A program made the translations under genes and the position numbers. Under the pieces are notes generated by a model. The model was not told where the DNA came from. It saw only the letters and a program-made list of their open reading frames with translations, and did no database searches. From Fuerstiella sp. (GTDB lineage: Bacteria; Planctomycetota; Planctomycetia; Planctomycetales; Planctomycetaceae), in the NCBI GenBank assembly GCA_022447225.1, contig JAKVAZ010000014.1, positions 124,001 through 188,000 on the forward strand: a stretch of DNA of 64,000 nt, read 5' to 3'. Within the stretch, counting starts at the first letter, position 1; each line of letters begins with the position of its first letter. Below, piece by piece: positions 17,063-27,146 of the stretch.

Positions 17063-19033
17063 ATGACGTTTCCGATGAAACGGATCACTCACCAAAGTGC
17101 GAACTTTGACGGTTTGCGGCGATGTTTGCTGATCGTCCTGCAGATTCTGCCGGGTTGCGCGCTCACGGGTTCGTCGGACGATTTTGCCACAAATCTTTAT
17201 ACCCCTGCTGAGGGGCGGCTGACGGCTGAACGGCAAATAGAGGAATCCGCAGGCTATGGACACACTGCAGACTATGCCAATTTCATGGACAACGACGCAG
17301 ACTCAGAATCGTCCGGGGCGTCTGCCGTTTATCTGACAGGGATGGTTACCGAACAGACTTTTGATGAGATTTCAGAGGAGCAAGTCTGGCCCGTGTCACT
17401 GCTGGAGGCTGTTCAGCTGGCCCTGGATAATAATGAAGTCATTCCCGTTGATGTCCAGTTCCTTTCCAGTGGAAGCACTCTGCTCAATGCTCCGCAGGCG
17501 GTGGCGTCAATCTATGATCCGGCCATTCAGGCAACCAGTGTGGCAGCCGCACGTGGAAGCCTGGCCGCGACTTCAGATTTCGTCCCTGTGCTGACCGCTC
17601 GTTCCACAATTGGCCAGGACAGTGTTATTCAGAACAATCTGGTATCAGCCGGTCTTCCCGCGGGCGGTGTGCTTGAAAGTGACACAGGAAATCTTGATAT
17701 CAGTCTGCAGCAGCGGCTGATGACCGGTGGTCTTCTTGAATTATCCCACAATATCAGGTTTGATGACAATAACGTTGGCACGAACCTGTTTCCAAATGTG
17801 TATCAGGGGCAGTTGGCTGTCGAATTCACACAGCCCCTGTGGAGCGGTGCCGGTGACTTCTTTACGTCAGTTGCCGGACCGATCGATCTGATTGCCACGC
17901 GCGCCCCAAGTGTCGATCAGGGAATTGTGATCACGCGACTTAACGAAAAGATTTCAAACAATCAATTTCATATTGCGCTGCAACAGCTGGTCAAGGATGT
18001 CGCGGATGTCTATCAGGATCTGCACTTTGCCCACCGAAGGTATGAAATTGAGACAAAAACACAAGAGGCTGCAGAGAAAGTCTGGAAGCAGCTCAAGGCA
18101 AAATCTGAAGCCGGCACCGGACGCGGACTGGCATCAGAAGCGCAGGCCGAAGAAAATGTTTATGCAACTTCAGCCCGGGTCAAAGATGCATCCCGGGAAA
18201 TCATTACGGCAGAGAACCGGCTGCGTCGGCTGATTGGCAGGGATCCCGGACACGGGCTCATCATGCAGCCCATTCAGGCTCCGACAGTTGATCCGATTGC
18301 CGATGACTGGGAACACTCGCTGCAGACCGCGTTCTCACGACGGTCCGAGCTGAACGAAACCATCCTGACGATGCAGAGCCTGGAACTGCAGCGTTCCGCT
18401 TCCATGAGTCTGTCGAAGCCGCGTCTGGATCTGGTGTCAAATATCCACACGAACGGGTTTGGTGATCATGCATTCGATGAGTCGGGCCGGGGAGGTCCTG
18501 CACGAAGTGACAGTTATGCGCAGAATCTTCTGAATGCGGAACAGACCGGCTGGTTTGCCGGGGTGCAGTTTTCCGTGCCGCTGGACCGACGATTGTATCG
18601 CAGTCTCCAGCATCAGCTTGAATATCGACTGGCGAAGACACGTGCCACACTGAAGGCTCAGAAGAAAGAAATCTCACACGAATTGTGGCATGCATTTCGT
18701 TCGGCAGAACGCTGGTCTGAGATCGTGAGCGAAAACGAGCGTCGTGTTCAGGCGGCACGGCGACAGGTCAGTGCCCTGGATGCGGCTTCCGTGGCCGGAC
18801 GCGACATCGTGGATCTGCTGGTTCGCGCTCATTCCACACTGGCGATTGCCGAAACTCAATATGCCCAGGCGATGACAGAATACAACAAAGCCAATTCAGA
18901 AATTCGTTTCCGTCGAGGAACACTGCTCGAAGATCTCAATATCAGTATCCACGATCCCCTGTCTCTTCCCGTTTCTGATGCCAAAGCAGCTGAAACCGGA
19001 ACACAGGATGAGTCAGAAACAGTCAGCAGCTGA
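17063..19033 (+). CDS. TolC-family outer membrane efflux lipoprotein
   Basis: About 656 residues from ATG 17063. The N-terminus is a lipoprotein signal: basic residues, a hydrophobic LLIVLQ stretch and LPGC with Cys32 as the lipidated residue. The two OEP domains follow: SLLEAVQLALDNN opens the first, long heptad helices (DVADVYQDLHFAHRRYEIETK, EAAEKVWKQLKAKSEAGTG) form the periplasmic tunnel, and a second helical set near the C-terminus (RRQVSALDAASVAGRDIVD, ETQYAQAMTEYNKANSEI) repeats the pattern. It would form a trimeric outer-membrane channel for a tripartite exporter. The adaptor and RND pump lie 7 kb away on the same strand (25.9-30.6 kb), so the partner is not certain. An alternative ATG at 17075 is also good. 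A ~130-residue linker between lipobox and first OEP repeat is unusual. Confidence 0.88.
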   Translation: MTFPMKRITHQSANFDGLRRCLLIVLQILPGCALTGSSDDFATNLYTPAEGRLTAERQIEESAGYGHTADYANFMDNDADSESSGASAVYLTGMVTEQTFDEISEEQVWPVSLLEAVQLALDNNEVIPVDVQFLSSGSTLLNAPQAVASIYDPAIQATSVAAARGSLAATSDFVPVLTARSTIGQDSVIQNNLVSAGLPAGGVLESDTGNLDISLQQRLMTGGLLELSHNIRFDDNNVGTNLFPNVYQGQLAVEFTQPLWSGAGDFFTSVAGPIDLIATRAPSVDQGIVITRLNEKISNNQFHIALQQLVKDVADVYQDLHFAHRRYEIETKTQEAAEKVWKQLKAKSEAGTGRGLASEAQAEENVYATSARVKDASREIITAENRLRRLIGRDPGHGLIMQPIQAPTVDPIADDWEHSLQTAFSRRSELNETILTMQSLELQRSASMSLSKPRLDLVSNIHTNGFGDHAFDESGRGGPARSDSYAQNLLNAEQTGWFAGVQFSVPLDRRLYRSLQHQLEYRLAKTRATLKAQKKEISHELWHAFRSAERWSEIVSENERRVQAARRQVSALDAASVAGRDIVDLLVRAHSTLAIAETQYAQAMTEYNKANSEIRFRRGTLLEDLNISIHDPLSLPVSDAKAAETGTQDESETVSS

Positions 19034-19166
19034 ACCGGAGTAACAGTACCTCCGGCGGGGAACAGGACGTCGCCGCTGTCTGGCAGTTTGAGTCGTAAAA
19101 CAGACCTGGTTCACGAGGTTTCCGGCTTGTTGTCCTGTCTCGCAGCTATCGATGCGTTTTGCGGAT

Positions 19167-19685
19167 TTACTGCAATGTCTGTGCCGCGTTTTCCCGCAGT
19201 CTGTTCAGGTGACGCCGAAGTGCGGTCAGCTGAATTTGCAAACCGATGTTGATGCTTCCAATTCCTTTGCGTAATTCACGGGAGTCGGTGAGCAACTGAT
19301 TGATGGTCGCCGGGTATTCTTCTTCCGGATCCTCAAATGTCGGTTCTTCGCCGATCGGACTGCCTGTGGCGCACTCCGGACATAAAACCACCTGCTCTGT
19401 ATGATTGTCAGTAAAGTGACTGTATCGCATGATGATGTCCGAGCATTCGGTCATTAATGCTGCGGCCTTTCCCAGTTCATCGATGCCTCTTGAGTTTTCT
19501 TTGATGACGTCGGCCAGGCTGGCCTGACCGGTGCCTGTCGTGTCGTCGGAGGCTGTAGTCGTGGTTTCTTCGTTCAGGCCGGTTGTGTTTGTCTTCTGAC
19601 ATCCCGAAATACCGGGCAGAACCAGACCGCACAAAACAATTCGAAGCAAGAGCACCATATTGTTACGTGGTTGTGTTACTGCCAT
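19167..19685 (-). CDS. Small lipoprotein with CxxC motif, unknown function
   Basis: A 172-residue putative lipoprotein. From ATG 19685, preceded by GGGAG, it begins with a basic N-terminus, a hydrophobic LLLRIVLCGLVLPG segment and an ISGC lipobox (Cys29). A Thr/Ser-rich linker follows, then LCPECATG with a CxxC pair (Cys102, Cys105) in an otherwise helical, acidic domain, and a C-terminal coiled helix (LQIQLTALRRHLNRLREN). The frame is open to 19928, but those extra 81 residues lack signal features. The two cysteines could bind a metal or form a disulfide. It converges on the TolC-like gene. I recognise no family. Confidence 0.7.
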   Translation of the reverse strand: MAVTQPRNNMVLLLRIVLCGLVLPGISGCQKTNTTGLNEETTTTASDDTTGTGQASLADVIKENSRGIDELGKAAALMTECSDIIMRYSHFTDNHTEQVVLCPECATGSPIGEEPTFEDPEEEYPATINQLLTDSRELRKGIGSINIGLQIQLTALRRHLNRLRENAAQTLQ

Positions 19686-20219
19686 ATTGATCTCCCGTCT
19701 GTATCGGCAAAGTGATGCATGCTGTTGTGACTCGCACCCGGTACGCTGATTGATACATTTGTCGCTGATCAAACGGCTGTCGGGAAGCCGAATCATAAAT
19801 CCTGCACTCTGTTTTGCGGATTCTGCGGCTGACTCGTGATACGGGAGCTGACGCAGTGCCGCGACCGTGCTGGACAGCGGCAGCGAAATTTTGGTCAGCC
19901 ACTGTCGTTCATCAAGTGGCTGAGTCACGTGTCCACGATTAAATCCGTCTGGATTATTGAAGTTGCCGTCTCGACTGCTGTATTTCGGAGAGCTGATTGT
20001 TTAACGCACCTTCGAAAACATCGCTAAAAAACAATAATTGTATCAGGAGACTGCCGTGGTCAGATGTCCAGGGAAAACCAACCTTTAGATTGCCGCACCG
20101 GTGCTCAATTTTGATTAACATCAAGGGAAGCCGGTTACTGAAACCTCCGGTTTGAACCGCGAAAGCGGTTGAATGCAGACATGAAATCGTCTTTGCGCGT
20201 TTTTCTTTGAGTTGGTTTT
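19686..20219. other. Intergenic, divergent promoters
   Basis: A 534-bp region between the lipoprotein gene (minus) and the epimerase gene (plus). The upstream part of the lipoprotein's open frame covers 19686-19928 but looks non-coding. I see no further gene and no strong hairpin; promoters for both flanking genes should lie here. Confidence 0.5.
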
Positions 20220-21248
20220 GTGCGAATCACACCCCATACGGAAGCTCAGCTTGATGATCGACTTTCGGAGCCCGACACAGGGGTTCTGGATGCCGTCGAA
20301 CACTCCCCTGGTGACCTGATTGTGCTGGGGGCCGGAGGAAAGATGGGCTTCCATCTCAGCCGAATGCTCCAGCGATCACTGATGTCACTGGGGAGGTCTG
20401 ATCGAGTTATCACGGTCTCCCGATTTCGCCGTCAGAAAACCCGGGTTCAGTTCGTGCAGGCAGGTTTTGATGTCTTTCAGGTCGATCTGAGTGATCCGGA
20501 GCAGCTTTGTGAACTTCCGGATGCTGCCGGCGTCTTCTATCTGGCCGGGGTGAAATTTGGCACACAGAATCGACCGGACCTGCTGGAACAATATAACATT
20601 CAGATGCCGCGTCTGGTCACCGAACGTTACCGGCATTCACGTATTGTTGCGCTGTCGACAGGATGTGTGTATCCTTTCGTCCGACCGGAATCCGGAGGCG
20701 CTGCGGAGGAGACGCCAACGGATGCTCCGGGTGACTACGCGCGATCATGTCTGGGCCGCGAACAGGCCTGCGTTGATGCGGCCGAGCGCTGGGGAACTCA
20801 ATCCAGTCTGATTCGGCTCAACTATTCAATCGATTTGCGGTACGGCGTGCTGGTGGACATTGCACAGAAGGTGCTGGCAGGAAAACCGGTCGGGCTGGAC
20901 ACGGGATACGTGAACGTGATTTGGCAGCGAGACGCGGTGTCACATATCATTCAGACACTGCGTCATTCGTCGGCACCGCCGTTTGTGTTGAACGTGACCG
21001 GCCCCGAGGTTGTGCGGATTCGTGATCTGGCTGAATCTTTTGGCCGGAAGTTTAATCGTAAAGTGACATTCCAGGGTACAGAAGCTGATACGGCATGGCT
21101 CGCCAGCTCGGAAAAGGCGTGTGGACTTTTCGGCGTTCCGCAGACTTCGATCGCACAAATGATCGACTGGACTGCTGACTGGCTGAAACACGACGGTGTT
21201 ACTCTTGGCAAGCCGACACATTTCGATGCACGAGACGGGAAATTTTGA
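20220..21248 (+). CDS. NAD-dependent epimerase/dehydratase family protein
   Basis: A 342-residue extended short-chain dehydrogenase/reductase with a GTG start. The Rossmann glycine motif is LGAGGKMG (about 36-43). It is preceded by a 30-residue extension not typical of the family. The strand end VFYLAGVKFG, the STGCVYPF segment (where the catalytic Ser/Thr lies) and NVIWQRDAVSHI late in the protein match sugar-nucleotide epimerase-like folds. The expected YxxxK appears replaced by DYARSCLGRE, so the canonical catalytic Tyr-Lys pair is not clear and the enzyme may be an atypical member. The gene stands alone between divergent and convergent neighbours. Substrate unknown. Confidence 0.78.
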   Translation: MRITPHTEAQLDDRLSEPDTGVLDAVEHSPGDLIVLGAGGKMGFHLSRMLQRSLMSLGRSDRVITVSRFRRQKTRVQFVQAGFDVFQVDLSDPEQLCELPDAAGVFYLAGVKFGTQNRPDLLEQYNIQMPRLVTERYRHSRIVALSTGCVYPFVRPESGGAAEETPTDAPGDYARSCLGREQACVDAAERWGTQSSLIRLNYSIDLRYGVLVDIAQKVLAGKPVGLDTGYVNVIWQRDAVSHIIQTLRHSSAPPFVLNVTGPEVVRIRDLAESFGRKFNRKVTFQGTEADTAWLASSEKACGLFGVPQTSIAQMIDWTADWLKHDGVTLGKPTHFDARDGKF

Positions 21249-21394
21249 CCTGTCGCCGATGTTCAGAACAGTCCGTACAGACGTTTTCGTGCATTGAAGA
21301 CCTGTGAATAAAATCGTTTCCGGTACCACAGCACGCTGCCGGTTGATGCGTTGACAGACTGTGAAACAGCCGGTGTCATTAACTGCTGACAGCT

Positions 21395-21925
21395 TCAGTC
21401 TTCGTCGGGCGTGGTGATTTCTTCGCCTCGAAGCAAGGCTTCCAGTTCGGTGATCTCATCACGAAGTGTCGCGGCTGATTCGTAGTCTTCCTGACGAATC
21501 GCTTCACGCTGCCTGTTTCTTAACTGCAGGACACGTGACTGATCATCTAGTGACGCTGACGTGCGCGAAGGTCGTTTACCCGAGTGAGTCGGCTCTTCGT
21601 GGATATTTTCCAGCAATGGACGCAGGTGTTCACGAAACTCATCATAACAGAAGGGACAGCCCAGCCGACCGAGTTCCCGGAATTCACTCATCTTGATTCC
21701 GCATCCGGAACACGTCAGCTGATCCAGTTCCCCGTCGGTAGCGACATGCAGTTCTTCCAGCTTGGCAGCCAGGTCGGCTGCAATAGAATCAGATTCGTGC
21801 GATTCTGAATCATCCAGATAGTCGCGGGCACATTTTTCACACAGGTGAATTTCACTGGCCTGACCTTCGATCACCTCCGTGATATGCAATGTGGACTGGT
21901 TGGCACACTGTCGGCATTTCTTCAT
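21395..21925 (-). CDS. mcsA: McsA-like zinc-finger protein with UvrB/UvrC motif
   Basis: A 176-residue protein with two zinc-ribbon-like clusters, Cys4/Cys7/Cys29/Cys32 and Cys72/Cys75/Cys90/Cys93, followed by a UVR helical motif (about 128-165, LRNRQREAIRQEDYESAATL, then RDEITELEALL). This is the layout of McsA, the activator of the protein-arginine kinase McsB and part of the CtsR-ClpC stress system in Gram-positives. No mcsB, ctsR or clpC is next to it; the ATP sulfurylase gene follows 39 bp beyond its start on the same strand upstream side. In planctomycetes McsA homologues may act with McsB genes elsewhere. The C-terminal EITTPDED tail is acidic. Confidence 0.85.
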   Translation of the reverse strand: MKKCRQCANQSTLHITEVIEGQASEIHLCEKCARDYLDDSESHESDSIAADLAAKLEELHVATDGELDQLTCSGCGIKMSEFRELGRLGCPFCYDEFREHLRPLLENIHEEPTHSGKRPSRTSASLDDQSRVLQLRNRQREAIRQEDYESAATLRDEITELEALLRGEEITTPDED

Positions 21926-21964
21926 TGCTCAATTCCTTTACCGGGACGCCAGTCCACCGTTCCG

Positions 21965-23224
21965 TTACTCCTGCTTCATAGCTGCAGCCAGTATTTCAGA
22001 CGTGCTTTCTCTCATGATCCTTGGATCAACCATTTCACCTTTTTGCAATGTTTCACGAACTGCCTTGCCGGAAATGAAGACCGGCTTTTCTTCGTCATGA
22101 TTCGACATCAGGTCGACTCGGCCCAGTGATTCATAATACGCAGCAAATCCGACATTCACCGGCTGAATTTTCAGATCACCATTGAGTTGTCCAAAGATTT
22201 CCTGTGCATCGAAATCACCCCAGATAGCTGATCCGTCTTTGAATGGGGCATCGGCATGCTTTCTCCCAATTACAATGTGTGTGTAACCCATGTTTTGGCG
22301 GTAGATGCCGTGCATCACAGCTTCCCTGGGACCTCCGTAGAACATTTTGATATCCAGACCCAGCAGCCTGACGCGGTCAGGCACACTTTCACTACGATGT
22401 GCCCATAGATCGGTGTCGCTGTCTCCCTCTCCCAGTCCACGACCTTCGATGAGAGCTTCGTAAGTCCGCATACGGATCTCAGCACTCACATCGTCACCCT
22501 TGGTTTCTCCAATCAGTGGATTTAAAACCGCTCCTGCATTTTTTCCCGCACGAAGTAGTTCTTCCAGTGCGTAGACCATGGCATATTCGTGAGCCCGGTG
22601 CAGGGGATTGCGCGTCTGGAATGCGACAACAGCTTCCCAGCCTGTCTTTGCCAGAGTGGCGCGAACTTCACGTGGTGTCAGGACGTACTGTCCGAATGAC
22701 GGGTTCCTGGGTTGCGGGAGCGCCTGAATTTCTCCGCCGATCAGATGTGTCTTTTCAGCGTCATTGACCAGTACCATATCGGCGCCGGGGTGATCGGTGC
22801 GTTCTGTTCCATATACACTTTTGAGGTAATATGGCTTGTCCCACTCATAAACGTCTTTGATGTCGACGGTTGCCACAATATTTCCGTCCGGGGACGTCAG
22901 GGCAACCTTTTGCCCTGTTGACAGCTGCCCGGCAAGTTCTGAAGTGACCGGCAGGGCGACCGGAATCGTCCATGCGTATTTGTCGCCGGCAGAATCTACC
23001 GTTGAATCCTGGAGGACCTGATTCCATTGAGCGGACGTCATCGGACCTGTCAGCGGGCTGAGTGTACCGTCGGCAAATCGATACACACCGGACAGATCGG
23101 CAGCCGAAACGGGGACGCCTGTCAGTCCACCTGCGTCTGCCAGAAAAGATTCGCGATCTGCTTCCGGCACGGTACAGCAAACAGGTTCGGTAAGCCCGCC
23201 GTGAGGGGCAATGAGGTCGACCAT
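21965..23224 (-). CDS. sat: Sulfate adenylyltransferase (ATP sulfurylase), homo-oligomeric type
   Basis: About 419 residues from ATG 23224, which has GGAAAG upstream. An N-terminal PUA-like domain ([10 protein letters not shown] to about 150) is followed by the catalytic domain with [14 protein letters not shown], the nucleotide-binding and HxGH-equivalent motif, then [39 protein letters not shown] and [21 protein letters not shown] is the family's C-terminal block. It makes adenosine 5'-phosphosulfate from ATP and sulfate in the cytoplasm, the first step of sulfate activation. There is no adjacent APS kinase, APS reductase or aprAB, so an assimilatory role is likely but not shown. An in-frame start at 23290 would add 22 residues with no support. 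It lies 39 bp upstream of mcsA and may be co-transcribed with it. Confidence 0.93.
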   Translation of the reverse strand: MVDLIAPHGGLTEPVCCTVPEADRESFLADAGGLTGVPVSAADLSGVYRFADGTLSPLTGPMTSAQWNQVLQDSTVDSAGDKYAWTIPVALPVTSELAGQLSTGQKVALTSPDGNIVATVDIKDVYEWDKPYYLKSVYGTERTDHPGADMVLVNDAEKTHLIGGEIQALPQPRNPSFGQYVLTPREVRATLAKTGWEAVVAFQTRNPLHRAHEYAMVYALEELLRAGKNAGAVLNPLIGETKGDDVSAEIRMRTYEALIEGRGLGEGDSDTDLWAHRSESVPDRVRLLGLDIKMFYGGPREAVMHGIYRQNMGYTHIVIGRKHADAPFKDGSAIWGDFDAQEIFGQLNGDLKIQPVNVGFAAYYESLGRVDLMSNHDEEKPVFISGKAVRETLQKGEMVDPRIMRESTSEILAAAMKQE

Positions 23225-23500
23225 CGATGTCTTTCCATACAGGTGGGACGTGTTCAGGACTCCGGAACGTCGAGTCTGCCGGAATGACACGACACGAACG
23301 GACGGTTGATCTGCAGGTTGAATCCTCGACGAAGTTCATGTCCTCGATCCGGCAGCTGAAAGCAGACAAGACTGACGGACAGTTACCGGGAATCACCGGA
23401 CTCAACCTGAAACGCGAACGTAGAGGAACCGCAGCGGTGCGTCAAGCACTTCTCATCACGAAGAATTGAGATTGTATCCCTCAGGTTCGTACGCAGTCTT

Positions 23501-23923
23501 CTACTTGCCAATGATCTTGATCAGAATTCGTTTCCGTCGGCGCCCGTCGAATTCGTAGTAAAAGATGTGTTCCCATGGTCCCAGGTGCAGTTGACCCTGG
23601 GTGACAGCAACAACAACTTCGCGACCCATGATCTGACGCTTATGATGAGCGTCAGCGTTATCTTCACCGGTTCGGTTGTGGTGATATCGTTCCGCTGACG
23701 GATTGAACGGAGCCAGATCTTCCAGCCATTTATCGTAATCCCGATGCAGTCCTGGTTCATTGTCATTGATGAACACGCTGGCGGTAATATGCATGGCATT
23801 GACCAGGACCAGACCTTCCTGGACTCCGCTTTCGTTCACCAGTCGTTCGATCTCGTCATGAATTGAAACAATCTGACGCCGCTGTGGAATGTCCATCCAA
23901 AGTTCTTTGGTGAGTGTTTTCAT
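23501..23923 (-). CDS. YjbQ family protein (UPF0047)
   Basis: A 140-residue member of the YjbQ/UPF0047 family, the usual length. Family motifs are [18 protein letters not shown] (about 37-54), the central [15 protein letters not shown] and the histidine-rich [15 protein letters not shown], ending with [18 protein letters not shown]. The histidines are the conserved putative metal site. Some members have weak thiamin-phosphate synthase activity when overexpressed, but the physiological role is unsettled. The gene is single: 276 bp downstream of the sat gene's start region and divergent from the oxygenase at 24.4 kb. Confidence 0.92.
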   Translation of the reverse strand: MKTLTKELWMDIPQRRQIVSIHDEIERLVNESGVQEGLVLVNAMHITASVFINDNEPGLHRDYDKWLEDLAPFNPSAERYHHNRTGEDNADAHHKRQIMGREVVVAVTQGQLHLGPWEHIFYYEFDGRRRKRILIKIIGK

Positions 23924-24421
23924 GATAAGATTTTGATACGCATGCTCTCGTGCCGGGTGAGTTCGGAGGGGTGTCGAAGTTATTCAGGCCGTTCCGGGCC
24001 GGGGGTGTCCGTGGCAGTGAACCGGTACGGGAGTTTACAACAGGTCACCGTACTGCTGAAACGGACCGGTCATATCAAGCCCGCTGACGCACAAACGCAA
24101 AGATGAAGGGCAACGACCTGCAGCATGTGAACAGCTGACGGACCAAACGATGCATGATGCTTGAGATTCACACTTCAGCTGTATGTAAAGTTCCAGGGGA
24201 CTGAATGACTCGTTGACTTCGTTCGGAGGAAATGCAATGCATCATCGATGCGGAAATTCCGCCTGCAGCGTTTGAAGAACTGTATCCGCCAAGTTTCAGT
24301 CGCCGTTTCTCAGATGACGAAGTCACCGACATCGCGGGGCTGTCAGCGGGCTGAGAGCGGGACCGTGAAACTGTTGCCGGGTGCCCGGCACGTTCGGCTT
24401 TGTGCCGACAGGACCTTTTAG
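23924..24421. other. Intergenic between YjbQ gene and oxygenase gene
   Basis: A 498-bp divergent gap. The only coding hint is the 40-codon frame at 24232-24354 listed separately. The rest shows no hairpin or repeat that stands out. Confidence 0.5.
24232..24354 (+). CDS. Possible 40-residue peptide
   Basis: A small open frame starting ATG 24232, reading MQCIIDAEIPP, then FEELYPPSFSRRF and a stop after GLSAG. The composition looks protein-like (no excess of Arg/Ser/Cys, acidic middle part). A GGAGGA is present at 24225-24230, but only one base from this ATG, too close for normal use; the ATG at 24238 has better spacing but opens a 12-codon frame. It could also be the 3' remnant of a lost gene. 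It lies 67 bp before the oxygenase start. Confidence 0.2.
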   Translation: MQCIIDAEIPPAAFEELYPPSFSRRFSDDEVTDIAGLSAG

Positions 24422-25414
24422 ATGAATTTCATTCCGGTTGTTGACATCACCGCACTCAGAACTGAGGCCACAGAAACGTCTGTGCAGCTGGTGTCGGACC
24501 GGATTGGAAAGGCCTGCCGGGAGTTCGGATTCTTCTATGTCACCGGCCATGGAATCTCCCGTGGTCTTCAGAAAAGTCTGGAAGATCTCAGTCGGCAGTT
24601 TTTCTGTCTCGATGAGTCCGACAGGATGTCCATTGCGATGACACGGGGAGGAACGGCGTGGCGTGGCTATTTTCCGGTTGGTGATGAACTGACCTCGGGA
24701 AAACCGGATCAAAAGGAAGGTCTTTATTTCGGAACAGAACTGGAAGACCACCATCCCAAAGTCAAAGCTGCTGTTCCGATGCACGGTCGCAATCTGTTTC
24801 CTGCCATTGACGGTTTTCGTGAAACCGTGTTGAGCTGGATTGAACAGATGACGCAGCTTGGCCACTCACTCATGAACGCGATTGCCCGCAGTCTCGGGCT
24901 AACATCCGGATATTTCCATGAGCGATACACCAACGACCCACTCGTTCTGTTCCGGATTTTTCATTATCCGCCTCTGGGCGAAAACCTGGACGAATTGTGG
25001 AGTGTTGGTGAACATACGGACTATGGACTGCTGACGATTCTGAAACAGGATCACACTGGCGGTTTGCAGATCAGAACGCAGTCCGGCTGGATCGACGCGC
25101 CAATTGTGGAAGATTCCTTTATCTGCAATCTGGGTGATATGCTGGATCGAATGACGGGTGGAGTTTATCGGTCAACCCCGCACCGAGTCCGCAATGCTGC
25201 ATTGTCCGGCAGACTGTCATTTCCCTTCTTCTTCGACCCCGGCTGGGATGTTGTTGTCAAACCGATTGATCCAAACATGACCGTCAGTGACGATTCTGCA
25301 GATCGCTGGGACGGTGCCCGCATCCATGACTGGACCGGCACCTATGGTGAATACCTTCTCAGAAAGGTAACTCGGGTATTTCCGGATCTGGAAAATCCTT
25401 CAAAATCAACATGA
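24422..25414 (+). CDS. Isopenicillin-N-synthase-like 2-oxoglutarate/Fe(II) oxygenase
   Basis: A 330-residue non-haem iron oxygenase of the IPNS/2OG family. The N-terminal DIOX_N region has ACREFGFFYVTGHGI (31-45), and the double-stranded beta-helix carries the iron triad His198-x-Asp200 (GEHTDYGLLTIL) and His254 (STPHRVRN), with the 2-oxoglutarate-binding RLS motif at Arg264-Ser266. PEP-like DPLVLFRIFHYPP is the usual strand before the triad. Such proteins oxidise small molecules; in bacteria the substrate is often unknown. The gene stands alone with its own upstream region. The motifs are complete, so an active enzyme is expected. Confidence 0.92.
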   Translation: MNFIPVVDITALRTEATETSVQLVSDRIGKACREFGFFYVTGHGISRGLQKSLEDLSRQFFCLDESDRMSIAMTRGGTAWRGYFPVGDELTSGKPDQKEGLYFGTELEDHHPKVKAAVPMHGRNLFPAIDGFRETVLSWIEQMTQLGHSLMNAIARSLGLTSGYFHERYTNDPLVLFRIFHYPPLGENLDELWSVGEHTDYGLLTILKQDHTGGLQIRTQSGWIDAPIVEDSFICNLGDMLDRMTGGVYRSTPHRVRNAALSGRLSFPFFFDPGWDVVVKPIDPNMTVSDDSADRWDGARIHDWTGTYGEYLLRKVTRVFPDLENPSKST

Positions 25415-25869
25415 AACCGAACCGGAAAGGGCAGGGAGGCTGAACCAGCGTCCTGGCCGGCAATCAGCTTCCCGGTCGTCCCATCAGGGCGACTTGTCCT
25501 GTGCCGGAAGGATCCGCAAAGATGAACCATGTTGCCGCAAGGACAGGAAATCCGTTCCGGACAGACGGCATTGATTTTTTCACAGGACATGTGCAGCCCA
25601 ACATTTCCTGAAAGATTTGGCGCTCATATCTAACGTGTAAAAAGTTATTGTGATGTCCGGAACGATCGGCGGATTGGGGGGAACGTTACATTTGGGACGG
25701 GCAGACAGTGCGAAACTCTTCATATGGGCATCGCTATGCGCGTGCAAATACGGGTGACTCAGGGAATAATCAAAAGTGTTGAACTGTATGGTCAAAATAC
25801 AGAGACTGGCGGACAGGGCCTGTTCCGCCTTTGAAATATGTCCTTTGCCTCGAACAACGATCCGTCTTC
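25415..25869. other. Intergenic upstream of the RND efflux genes
   Basis: A 455-bp gap. Several short frames occur but none shows a motif, hydrophobic core or ribosome site. It should contain the promoter of the adaptor/pump unit. No clear terminator for the oxygenase gene is visible. Confidence 0.5.
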
Positions 25870-27144
25870 ATGCGGCCGCTCCAAACGTCTCCAACATCAA
25901 TTCTGGTTTTGCTGGTTCTTGCTCAGGTGCCCTCGAGCGTGGTTGCACAGGGAAGTTCTGTGGTGGTGGCTGAAGTGATTGAACGTGAGGTCAACAGTGG
26001 CCATCGCGTTGTGGGGACGGTGATGCCGATCCGCAAGAGTACGGTTGGCACGGCTGTGGATGGTCGAGTGCTCGAATATCTGGTCAATGTTGGCGACTAT
26101 GTTCGGGCGAACCAGCCCCTGGCAAAACTGCGGACCGGAACTCTGGAAATTGAACTGAAAGCAGCTCAGGCAGAGCTCACGCTTCGTCAGGAAGAACTTC
26201 GCGAACTTCAGAACGGTTCCAGGCCGGAGGAAATTTCCGAAGCCCGGGCTCGTATGCGTGCTGCTGAAGCCATTCAAAAAAACGCACTGACGCGTCTGAA
26301 CCGCCTACAGCAGTTGTTTCAGCGACAGGCTGTAAACGAAACAGACCTGGACAATGCCCGGGAACAGTCCGAAGCTGCAAACCAGGTTCTGCAGGCACGG
26401 GAGAGCAGTTTGCAGCGGATCGAAGCCGGTCCGCGTGTGGAAACGATTGCTCAGGCGCGGGCACGTGTTACTCTGCAGGAATCTCGGGTGGATCTGATTG
26501 AGGATCGAATCAGGAAGTTCACCATCTTTGCTCCGTTTAACGGATACGTCACTGCGGAGCATACAGAGGTTGGGGAGTGGGTCAGCAGCGCCGATCCGAT
26601 TGCTGAAATCATCGCACTCGAACGCGTGGAGATATTGTCGGGGGTTCCGGCAGAACAGGCTGTGAGGCTGAAACGGGGTGCTGAAATTCGAGTGGAATTT
26701 CAGGAATTGCCCGGTGAGGTTTTCACAGGGATGGTCGAACGTGTTGTGCCGATTGCAGACAGCAGAACACGCACGTTTCCCGTTAATATTCGTCTGCAGA
26801 ACCGGGTGGAAGATCAGCGCCCGGTCCTGATGGCCGGTATGCTGGCTCGTGCAGTGCTTCCCACAGGGGGCCGGGCCGTTATGCCGCTGGTCCCGAAGGA
26901 TGCGCTCGTACTGAACGGAAGTCGGCGGTATGTGTTCGTTGTTCGTGCAGGCAGCGGACAGGCCGGTCATACGGTTCAGTCGGTTTCCGTCATACTGGGT
27001 GTGGCGGATGCCGGACTTGTTCAGGTTGATGGCGATCTCAATGCCGGCGACCTTGTCGTGGTGCGAGGCAACGAACGCCTGAAGGACGGTCAGGATGTCT
27101 CAATCGCGGTTGCTGAAGTTCCAAAAGAAATCGCGGCGGACTGA
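25870..27144 (+). CDS. RND efflux periplasmic adaptor (HlyD/MFP family)
   Basis: About 424 residues from ATG 25870, with a signal peptide (SILVLLVLAQVPSSVVA). Layout is that of membrane fusion proteins: barrel-sandwich half VGTVMPIRKSTVGTAVDGRV with VGDYVRANQPLAKL (biotinyl-lipoyl-like), a long coiled hairpin (AAQAELTLRQEELRELQNG, LNRLQQLFQRQAVNETDLD), the returning lipoyl half IFAPFNGYVTAEHTEVGEW, a beta-barrel domain and a C-terminal membrane-proximal domain. It links an inner-membrane RND pump to a TolC-type channel. It ends two bases before the pump's GTG start, so the two are one operon. A TTG start at 25831 is possible but breaks the signal peptide. Confidence 0.92.
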   Translation: MRPLQTSPTSILVLLVLAQVPSSVVAQGSSVVVAEVIEREVNSGHRVVGTVMPIRKSTVGTAVDGRVLEYLVNVGDYVRANQPLAKLRTGTLEIELKAAQAELTLRQEELRELQNGSRPEEISEARARMRAAEAIQKNALTRLNRLQQLFQRQAVNETDLDNAREQSEAANQVLQARESSLQRIEAGPRVETIAQARARVTLQESRVDLIEDRIRKFTIFAPFNGYVTAEHTEVGEWVSSADPIAEIIALERVEILSGVPAEQAVRLKRGAEIRVEFQELPGEVFTGMVERVVPIADSRTRTFPVNIRLQNRVEDQRPVLMAGMLARAVLPTGGRAVMPLVPKDALVLNGSRRYVFVVRAGSGQAGHTVQSVSVILGVADAGLVQVDGDLNAGDLVVVRGNERLKDGQDVSIAVAEVPKEIAAD

Positions 27145-27146
27145 CT

